Assembly (NCBI GenBank): GCA_963576475.1
Contig: OY754989.1
Span: 25,801,531-25,865,530 of the forward strand
Direction: 5' to 3'
DNA length: 64,000 nt
Source of the DNA: Molanna angustata
Taxonomy: Eukaryota; Arthropoda; Insecta; Trichoptera; Molannidae
A model generated the notes under the pieces. That model did not search any database. It was given only the letters and a program-made list of their open reading frames with translations, and was not told the DNA's origin. This document shows, in pieces, positions 55,012 through 64,000 of the stretch. The position numbers were made by a program, and so were the translations under genes. How positions within the stretch are numbered: the first letter of the stretch is position 1; every line of letters begins with the position of its first letter.

Positions 55012-57225
55012 ACTGGTGACCACCGAGCGTGCAGAACAGGTATATTTGTTGTGTAAAGATAATATTTGTAAAATAGTGTGTAAAACTGGTAAAGCCCCAT
55101 CTCTGTTGCAATTTTGTCGATTTAAATTTATATTGAGCACATGACATCAAATTTGTGATAATAATTTTTTTGTGTAACAAACGATAATCTGTTATCAGGA
55201 ACAAATTATAATATTCGTTCAATAACAATTATCAAGTCACTTTGCACATTCTAAACTCATACGACAGAGATTAAAATTTTATTGAATAATAATTATTTCG
55301 GTTATCGGACCTGGTTAGACTGAACCCTACGCAGTAAAACATACGCAGTAATAGTATGTTATCCCTAATTGTTATAAACCATTAAAAAAAACACATTTAT
55401 AACGTAATTATAAGTATTATAATTAGTTATATTGTCGTATTCAAAACTAAAATATCGAAACTGGTATTGAATAAATATATGCTAAATAAATACCTACCAA
55501 AAATTGAAAAATATTTCCCTATGTTAATTGTAAAAATATATAATAATGTGTATTTATTTTTTTTTCATGAGCTAATACTACGCTAAAACGGACCAAAAAA
55601 CTACCAAACGGAGGTAAAATAACGGAAGGAATACCAAAAAAACTAAAGGAGATTTAAAAAAGATAAAAATATAAAAATAAAGAACCTAAAGAAGCATGTA
55701 TTATGCGCAAAAACAGCACGCATAAAAAGATAAGTAAAAACCACATTTTATTATTTAAAAAAGCCAAAGTAAATTCATTTGCAGTAACATAAAATCATTG
55801 CAGAAATAAAAATAAAATATCTATCTAAAAATTCACGTAAAATCCTTATTTTTAAATACCTACAAGACAAATTATTAACCTGTAAAGTAAATACGTAGGT
55901 AAATAAATTTTAGTATTATTGCTTAAAAATAACGCATAAATGTTACACGGAATGTAAAATAAAATTATTGTCTAAAAAATGTCACAAAAAAACTTGTTTA
56001 CCATGACGCGCACATTTTTATCGCGATAATAAAAACATGTAACAAAATTAACCAAAAATATTATTTTTAATATTATTTTGCGGTAGTAAAAATATATCCA
56101 AAAAAATATCCTGTAAAAAATTACAATAATAATATCTTCCCGAACATCAATCGGAATACATTATCTGATACCTACTTATGAAATAGGTAGAATCCTATAG
56201 TGTAAATTTAAAATATGTAACCGAGGTAATAATAATAAAAATATTCTCCACGAAAAAAATCACGAAATCGAAGCTCGAAACGAAACATTAAATATATTCG
56301 AAGTACATACAATAATCATATGCCATTGAGCGTACAGTGCCGTGCACATTTGAAACAAAAAATAAGAAAGATAATAAATGTAAATGTAACAAAAATATTT
56401 ATTTTAAAATAAAATAGAAATATTATATCGAATAATAATAAAGTACGAACGCAGTCATATTAACAAAAGTATAAAAAAACGAATATTAAATACGAAATCA
56501 TAACATAATTTAATAATCTATAGAAATATCGAGTAAACATCATCGAAAAATATATTCCACTCCGCGATACTGTACACCGAGACAATACCGGGTACGTGGG
56601 CGTAAATACGAAATACCAAAATCTAACACCGCGACGAATCACGCATGAATCTAGGACTATTCGCCACCAACATTTGTTAGCCAGCGAAACGTAAAATAAT
56701 ATATCTCATTGATAATATATACATAACTTGTACTTTTATTTCAGATTAAAAACGTTTAAACATTTATTCATTTTAAATTATTAAATCAAATATACATTTA
56801 AATTTAATAAAGAATTATATCCTATTTAAAAACAAAGCATTTAAATACTTTACGCTGAATATATTAAATAAAAAATAAATTATTTTTTTAATTTTTTTTT
56901 AAATATAGTTACCTAATCACAATAACAACAAACATATATACGTATAGGAACGTCCACAAACAAGAGACCTTATAACCATCGAACAAAAATAAACTCTAAA
57001 AATATTTACAATTTACAATTCATACAATTAAAACAAAGCAACTTCAATTATAATATACTGATAATATCATAATAAATAAAACACAAAAAATTATATTTTA
57101 GTTTAAAACAACTATAAAAATATTTTTATTTTTTATTTTCTTAAAAAAAATAGTTATAATATTTTTTTTATTTTTATTTATATTTATAAACTGTAATACA
57201 ACTTGAAGAATATAACTCACATCAA
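55012..57225 (+). other. Gypsy-2 untranslated leader, about 2.2 kb
   Basis: AT-rich, no conserved frame; similar length and place to the Gypsy-1 leader. Confidence 0.7.
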
Positions 57226-58023
57226 ATGTTATACGATAAAATGAACATCATGGACAAAGAAAATACAGAACAATCGTCACAAGACCAAGCAACCGAAATT
57301 TATTCAACAAACATCAAATTGCCAAGCGTATGGAGACATCAGATACAATTATGGTTTTTCACCATAGAAGCCCAATTTTCAAACGCAAGAATAACTAAGG
57401 ATGAATCCAAATATAATCATGTATTAGCCGCATTAGATCCAGAAACCATGTCATGCGTCGCTGACGTCATACAATTTCCGCCAAGTATGGATAAATACAA
57501 AAACCTCAAACTCACACTTCTGAACCGTCTACAAGAGTCTGAAGAGAGAAGACTCACCCAATTACTCCATGGAATACAATTAGGAGACAAGACACCATCA
57601 GAACTATTGCGAAGGATGAAAAGCCTAGCTGGACCAACATTAAATAACAACACGTTAATTACAAGATTATGGATAGAACAAAATAACAAAATAATGGGAC
57701 TCGAAATTCAACAGAGGCAATCAAGACCATTCTACAGAAATAATCAACGCGACCATTCAAGATCAAGATCCACAAGCCCAAATAGATATCAAAAATATAA
57801 TAATAATTATAATCGGCAAAACAAACGCAATTTTAAATACAATTATAATAACAATAACTTCCAACAAATGTCAAATAATAATAATAATAACAACTACCAG
57901 CAAACGCGTAATAATAATAACGATAACGTCAAGCCGCTGGATATATGTATACCACATCAAAAATATGGAAGTCAAGCAAAATACTGTCGACAGCCTTGCA
58001 CCTATAACCATCCGGAAAACTAA
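57226..58023 (+). CDS. Gypsy-2 gag with internal deletion
   Basis: 265 residues, about 60 fewer than Gypsy-1. Capsid-like part VWRHQIQLWFFTIEAQFSNA; the break is after ITRLWIE, which joins directly to NNKIMGLEIQQRQSRPF, removing about 70 residues that Gypsy-1 keeps. The frame stays open. Asn-rich linker and CHCC finger CIPHQKYGSQAKYCRQPC remain. Confidence 0.88.
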   Translation: MLYDKMNIMDKENTEQSSQDQATEIYSTNIKLPSVWRHQIQLWFFTIEAQFSNARITKDESKYNHVLAALDPETMSCVADVIQFPPSMDKYKNLKLTLLNRLQESEERRLTQLLHGIQLGDKTPSELLRRMKSLAGPTLNNNTLITRLWIEQNNKIMGLEIQQRQSRPFYRNNQRDHSRSRSTSPNRYQKYNNNYNRQNKRNFKYNYNNNNFQQMSNNNNNNNYQQTRNNNNDNVKPLDICIPHQKYGSQAKYCRQPCTYNHPEN

Positions 58024-58025
58024 AA

Positions 58026-60477
58026 ATGCGACAGGTGTGTGAGACAACACCGTCGCAAATGAAGCATCGTCTCTTTCTACCAGATATAATCACGGGCGTG
58101 CAATACCTTATCGACACAGGAGCCGAAATAAGCATCATACCAAGATACCTAAAAAACGACAAGGCAACCATCGCTACAGACAGTATCATCACTCCTATTT
58201 ACGCAGCAAATGGAACAATAATACCTTCATATGGACACCGAATTATCAACTTAAATCTCGGATTACGCCGGAATCACAAATGGAAATTTATAGTCGCCGA
58301 CGTAACCAAGCCGATCATAGGGGCAGATTTCTTAACCAATTATGATATATTGGTGGACTTAAATAGAAAATTACTCATTGATAAAAAAACAGGGTTGACA
58401 AGCAAAGGAACCGTCTATAGAACAAGTGTTATAGACATAGCAACAGTACAGTCAACATCAAAATTCCAAAAAATTATACGAAAATACCCAAGTTTAACAA
58501 GAGCAGATATGGCACAAAAAGGATCAAAAACAAATATTACTCATCACATTCAAACCAGAGGACCACCCGTCACAACCAAAATGAGAAGGCTCAACCCATT
58601 ACAATTAGAAATAGCAAAAAAGGAATTCGCATATATGATCGAACAGGGAATATGTCGCCCTTCGAAAAGCAATTGGTCAAGCCCTTTGCATATGGTAAAA
58701 AAGCCAGATGGAAATTATAGAATGTGTGGAGATTACCGACGACTAAATTCAATAACAAAACCGGACAAGTACCCGATTCCACAACTTCAAGACTTCTCAC
58801 ATAAACTATACGATGCAAAAATATTCACTAAAATAGACCTCTCAAGAGCATATAACCAAATAAACATGGAAGAAGAAGACATCCAAAAAACCGCCCTACT
58901 AACGCCATTTGGACTGTATGAATTCACGAAAATGCCACCAGGACTGTCCAACGCCGCACAAACATTTCAACGACATCTACATAACATAACAAGGGACCTA
59001 GAATACGTCTTCACGTACATTGATGACATTCTGGTCGCCTCCAGAAACATAAACGAGCATGAGAAGCATCTCGACAAACTTTTCGAAAGATTATCCGAAA
59101 ACGGATTAATTATCAACCAGGATAAGTGCAAATTCGGCGTAGAAGAAGTACACTTTTTGGGTTACCGAATCAACAAAAACGGAAGTACACCAATACCAGA
59201 AAAAGTGGAAGCAATAATAAAAATTGAACCCCCAAAGGACGCAAAAGGACTCCGACGTTTCATGGGCATGCTAAATTTTTATAGAAAATTTTTGCCAAAC
59301 GCAGCCGAAACGCAAAAAATATTATTCGACCAATTAAAAGGGTACACCAAAAATGATAAAAGAAAACTACAATGGACAACTGAATTAAAAAAAGCGTTCG
59401 ACAAATGTAAGCAAGATTTGACACAAGCCGCACTACTCGTACACATAAACTCCTCGGCAGAGATAGCAATAATGGTCGACGCATCAGATCACGCCATGGG
59501 CGCAGCACTTCAACAAAAAACGGATAACAGCTGGCAACCTATATCATTTTTCTCCAGAAAATTTAATAGCGCACAAGAAAAGTACAGTACGTATGACCGA
59601 GAACTCACCGCCATCTACGAGGCGATTAAAAAATTTCAGACCACAAATAGAAGGAAGAAACTTTGTAATAATCACCGACCACAAACCGTTAATTTTCGCC
59701 TTTAATAAAATCAAGCCCAACTCTCCTAGACAAGAAAGACAGCTGGATTATATAAGTCAATTCACCACGCGCATCAAACACATATCAGGCGAAGAAAACA
59801 TAGTCGCAGATACTCTATCAAGAATCGAAGAGATAGAAATAACATCAAACATCGACTATATTAAAATGGCAAGAGAACAACTCACAGACAAAGAGCTCAA
59901 GAAAATGCAGGAAAATTCATCTCTATCACTAAAGAAAATCTCAATACCTAACACTAACAAAATGTTATGGTGTGACATCTCAACCAACACGTTACGACCA
60001 TATGTACCAATCACAATGCGAGAAGAAGTAATACTATCAGTACATAAATTAAGTCACCCCGGAGTAAAAACAACATCAAAGTTATTAAAACATAAATATA
60101 TTTGGCCCAACATTGACAAAACAGTAAAAAATGTTGTGAACAACTGCATCGAATGCCAAACTTCGAAAATTCATCGCCACACTGTAACACCTTTGAAACA
60201 ATACAAACAAGTATCATTGGACAGACTCAAACCAGCATTCTTCCTGAATGAGAACACAGACTACGGCGTAGAACCAAGCAGTAGACACACCACCTCTACA
60301 GAACAGAGATGGACGTCCACGCCACAGACGCACCAAGCCACTACGCCAGATGACACTTCAGATGACACTTCAGATGACACTCCAGATGCCACCCCAGAAC
60401 GGCAACCACATACAACCACTAGAGCCGGAAGACGAGTATATTTCCCGGAGCGATTCACCAGCTACAAATATTTCTAA
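58026..60477 (+). pseudogene. Gypsy-2 pol, frameshifted, integrase core lost
   Basis: Protease YLIDTGAEISIIP, RT with FTYIDDILVAS, and RNase [16 protein letters not shown] are present to 59632. A one-base gain in an A run (about 59626-59632) shifts the frame; coding continues to 60477 in the next frame ([15 protein letters not shown]). The HHCC integrase finger (LSHPGV, NNCIECQ) remains. The D,D,E core of about 270 residues is deleted between YKQ and [12 protein letters not shown] at about 60210. The tail has a Thr/Asp repeat (DDTSDDTSDDTPD). Confidence 0.9.
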
Positions 60478-61010
60478 GCTGAGTAATTTTTAATCATTTT
60501 TATAACCTGAATAATTTCTATTTTTAATTTTTGTAATATGTAATCATTGTAATATGTATTCAATATAGATAAAAAATTTGGTCAATATGCAACTAATATT
60601 TGAATATAAAATCTTATAAAATTCCAACTTGACCAAATCAAAATAAGAAAATGCTGTATAATAAGAAAATGCTGTATACTAAGAAAATGCTGTATAGAAA
60701 TGTAAATTTAATTGTAATTTTATCTTCTTGTTCAAATTACAGTACATGTAAAAAAGTACATTGAACAAGTTAATATAAACAATATTTTTTTTTAGAAATG
60801 TATAAGTATAGAAATAAGAACATGATAAATATATGACCTCTAAATTTTTATTAGTAAAATAAACTGCTATATATATATGTAATGCCATTTCAGGTAAACA
60901 ATATAAAATTCTTTGTATTTTAAAAAAAAACATATGTCATTGTTACAGACAATCAGAGAAAATGCTGAGGAACGGACCAGGGTGGCGCTATCCAGCTGGC
61001 AGGGGGGTGA
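60478..61010 (+). other. Gypsy-2 3' untranslated region
   Basis: AT-rich with three short AGAAAATGCTGTATA copies (60645-60695). Ends GGCAGGGGGGTGA, the polypurine tract. Confidence 0.7.
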
Positions 61011-61570
61011 TGTAGCGGGTGCAACCAGCCGAGTTGACCACCCACTTCAAGGAGTAGGGGGACGTCAGCCGGCTATTTAAGGTCCTGCACATCACGTTCC
61101 CGTCGTTCAGTTTAACCAAGGCCAGCGGTAGATCGTCACTCTACTCGACTCACATTTCGATTCCGCGCATTCATCGATCTATTTTATTTAAATTATTTAA
61201 TAGTCAATTATTGAAGTATATACCAATCTTGAATTATAATTAGAGTCAAACTATCAAATAAACACGTAAGTCAAATCCAAACTATTTTAATACCTGTCTG
61301 TAATATCAATTAATTTATATTTCATATGATAAATTTATAAATGTTTTATGGTGTGGCGTGGGTACCTCATTCTGCTGTGTAACGTTCTTTAATTAGCTTG
61401 CAACTAATTACCGAGTTACGCACGGCAGGATCGAGTACACACGCGACATCATTTCGCGTTGGATTTGGGGAACAGGCGACAGGTTATCATCTAGTGCCTT
61501 TCTAGACCGGAGCACCCTTCTGTAAATAAATAAATTAACATTAAAATCCAATTCCCAACCTAGCGCGAAA
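61011..61570 (+). repeat. Gypsy-2 3' LTR (560 bp)
   Basis: Matches 54452-55011 with about three substitutions seen. Confidence 0.92.
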
Positions 61571-61574
61571 AAAT

Positions 61575-61735
61575 GAACCGATAAAATGACTGTGCTCCTC
61601 CCTCGAACACGAGATTTGATCTCAACTGAGGGATGAATAGATATTAAATAATTTAATTTTAAGATACTGTTTATAATTCTTTTTATCATTAATGTATAAT
61701 TGTTAAAATAAAAAAAAAAAAAAAAAAAAAAACTC
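61575..61735 (+). other. LINE-D 3' UTR end and poly(A)
   Basis: Sequence resumes after the AAAT duplication and ends in a run of about 23 A at 61710-61733, the 3' end of LINE-D. Confidence 0.7.
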
Positions 61736-63999
61736 AAATTCACGGTTGTGAAGTTGAGTTGGGGGAAAAACCATCTGACTGGCTGTAAAACCAGGTAGGA
61801 GTTGTTTACCAATAAGTAACCGTCTTAGAGGTCCATATATGTAGTTCTACCGTAGTTTTTTTCTTGAAGAGAGGATGCTCTTGGAAGGGATGCATGTTGC
61901 CAATCAATGTTCAACCGAACCTTGATTTGACTGTTCTTTTCATCCTGGATTAGTCTACACAAGGAACCGTAGATTTAAATTGGGAACCTTACCTGTGAAA
62001 TTAATGTTACTGGTGATGCGAGAATGCGGCACTGGTTCGATTTTTTAATGTATTTGATTCGTAGAGATATAAATGCGAGGGTGTATGAATGTTAAGCACT
62101 GCAATTAACACACTTGAACACCTCCAGTGACACCAAAATAAAACAATGCACCTACCTTTAGACCAGGGTTGGTGGAAGTGCCTTCTCTGCAGTGTGGCAG
62201 CTGGAGATGTCTGTTGAGATGCGAACTTGTAGCGGCGTGTATTATATCAGCGGCGGCGAGATGATTGCGAAACTTAAAAATATATCTATTGCAATAATAT
62301 AATGCGCCAGCGAATTAACCGTGAAAGAAAAAGTCTTCTTTTCACAGAGCGAGCGGGGCGAACACTTGTTCTTATTGTCGTCCATAGACAACCTGGCGGC
62401 GATCGCGATAATATGCGGCCTTCCTCATTGGCCGAGTCGGTGCATTACTTACTTGGATAACACACAGAGGCACCAAATAAGTCAAATGCAGTGATATTAA
62501 AATTTTTAATTTTGTAGCGCGAACATTCTCCCTGCCTTGGAAGTACCTGAATGGTACTTTCAAAGAACATAAAGAAGTCCCAATAGGTGCCGAAAGAAAT
62601 TATTTGTTTAAGTATAAAAAAATAAATAAAGGAAATTGATACTCCTTTATTACATGAAAAAAACAATAAAATTAATATGAGTTTATAAAATTTAAACTTA
62701 TACGAAGAGCATGTTACTATAGATATAGACAATAAATTGGCAACTAAACCGCAACAAATTGTTTCAAAAGGAAACTCGAAGGACCATTAACTTATTATTA
62801 CATTAAAATTGCGAAAGAATGAGTAACAAACTCCTCAAACTCATAGCGTAAAAACTGTCATATCTGTTCAGGGTTGACCCAAACTTTTACTATTTATTTC
62901 TGTTTGATAAAAAATACCTTTTTGAAAACTGACTTTTACCCAACTTTAAAACAAAGAATAATTATCCTGCCTACCACTTAGGTTGGTCTCGATTGGGTCA
63001 GTGTCTTTTATTATCCTTATATAAAAAGAGTGATTTTTGTATTGGTATATTGTTGTGTACCTTTATTTTTTTTTGTCTGCTTATGACTTTTATTGATTTC
63101 ATTTTCACTGTCGATTGTTTTTTCCCATGTTATTTTTATAAATAGAAAAATACAGAGAATTATACGTGTATAAGCGATCTTTTCTTTGACGTTAAAGCAG
63201 GAGGAAATCCTTGATCCAAACTATTTGATTTATATTCTTTTTTTATGGTGAATCCTGCCTCTCAGGATCACTTAATTTAATTAAATCTGCTTGAAAGAGT
63301 AAAGCTCAATTAACCAAAAGGATAAAGAAGAAACCATTTAAGCAGCCTAAGTTTCTTGTGGAACTTTAAGGTTATAACTTGTCAAATTCTACGTATGTAG
63401 ACACTCAAGCCCACGGAAGACATCCAGTAGAACATATGGTAAGAAAACCCATAAGGACATAACTTCTCTTATTCTTGGCTTCAATAATCAATTCCTCTAT
63501 TCTGTCCACGTCGTTATCACCACCGGGCCTGTGATTGTGGCGTAGCTTATTAAAGAGCACCTGCAGTCATAAAGGTAACGGAGTGCGACAATATGACGTT
63601 AATAAACATCGATATTTCGCTTATCAAAGTCAGTGGAATAAAATTTATTTTTCAGTTTATATATTATGATAGATTTTATTTATGTTATTGATGTTGTCTA
63701 ATTTCATAATCTCTTTGAAATCGTATTAGAAATGTTCTGTTTTGTCTATGTGTTGTATTATCACCGTTCTTATTTGTCAGTGTACTGATTTGTCAATGTG
63801 ATGTTTTGACTGTGTGTTGATTTGTCGCTGTTCTGTTATGTCGTTTTCTGTTTTGACGTGTAACGAATTGTCGTGTTCTGATTTGACTTTAACGATTTGT
63901 CCGGTCACCATATTCCAGGGACATTTTCTGTTTTATATTCTGAAAATAAATAAATATTTTCATACAAGTACAAGGCGCACTTGAGAAATATCTATATTT
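61736..63999. other. No recognised gene
   Basis: About 2.3 kb with no family resemblance in any frame. A GC-richer patch at 62190-62450 (GGCGGCGAGATG, GGCGGCGATCGCGATA) could be a promoter or 5' exon of a host gene. 63725-63905 holds a degenerate TGTTTTGTC/TGATTTGTC repeat, and (AATA)n occurs near 63940. Confidence 0.5.
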
Positions 64000-64000
64000 T

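Larger units (their letters stand above)
54452..61570 (+). mobile_element. Gypsy-2: deleted CsRn1-type LTR retrotransposon
   Basis: A 7.1-kb element flanked by AAAT (54448-54451, 61571-61574). Closely related to Gypsy-1 in gag and pol but with unrelated LTR sequence. Internal deletions in gag and integrase and a frameshift in RNase H make it non-autonomous. LTRs show about three differences in 560 bases, so insertion is fairly recent. Confidence 0.9.
42253..61735 (+). mobile_element. LINE-D, interrupted by two Gypsy elements
   Basis: The pieces are 42253-44259, 52706-54447 (less the 184-bp insert) and 61575-61735, ending in a poly(A) run at about 61710-61733. The TSDs AGACC and AAAT of the two Gypsy elements join the pieces exactly. 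Coding order is ORF1, endonuclease, RT. Superfamily is Jockey/CR1-like; a narrower clade is not safe. Confidence 0.8.

Noticed and set aside
62190..62450. Host gene promoter and first exon
   Set aside because: Only a GC rise is visible; no conserved peptide, core promoter pair or splice donor could be supported.

Overview
This is a transposon-dense stretch of an AT-rich animal nuclear genome, most likely an insect and probably a lepidopteran. The pointers are an RTE-type LINE 3' tail ending in (ATGT)n, Penelope, MULE, hAT, Helitron-like and CsRn1-type Gypsy elements, two tRNA-derived SINEs and split genes with GT-AG introns. I see no convincing host gene, rRNA, functional tRNA or CRISPR array. 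Nearly every long open frame is transposon protein, mostly broken. All alignments were done by eye.

Region 1 (526-23927) reads as one MULE DNA transposon (MULE-B), with about 100-bp terminal inverted repeats (TIRs) and an 8-bp target duplication AAAACGCT at both ends. Its left TIR is split twice. The first split is a 14.2-kb block (550-14708) bounded by 1.0-kb inverted arms. The second is a 598-bp hAT-like MITE with an 8-bp TSD. The 14.2-kb block carries a second, decayed MULE transposase gene (zinc fingers, a WRKY/GCM1-like finger, part of the MULE core, a SWIM finger), invaded by RTE, CR1-type, Copia, Penelope and Jockey-type sequences. The rest of MULE-B holds its own zinc-finger exon remains, RTE pieces, a split AT-rich satellite, a SINE, and an element containing an 18-bp minisatellite.

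Region 2 (24028-37855) looks like another old DNA transposon (element C). It has about 35-bp inverted ends, a repeated subterminal motif, and a two-exon transposase-like gene whose 8.6-kb intron was filled by a full-length I-group LINE (24738-30145, 12-bp TSD), a Jockey-type LINE, an RTE tail and a SINE. To the right lie a head-to-head Penelope remnant and two LTR- or promoter-like stretches.

Region 3 (37856-42250) has a GC-rich unrecognised stretch, a SINE, a 5'-truncated LINE, a Helitron-like 3' terminus, and about 80-bp tandem monomers leading into the next LINE.

Region 4 (42253-61735) is one LINE (LINE-D) cut by two related CsRn1-type Gypsy elements. Gypsy-1 sits in the RT domain (TSD AGACC) and is near-intact with one nonsense codon. 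Gypsy-2 sits in the 3' UTR (TSD AAAT) and has lost part of gag and the integrase core. A 184-bp palindromic insert with a 12-bp TSD also interrupts LINE-D. The final 2.3 kb shows no recognisable gene.
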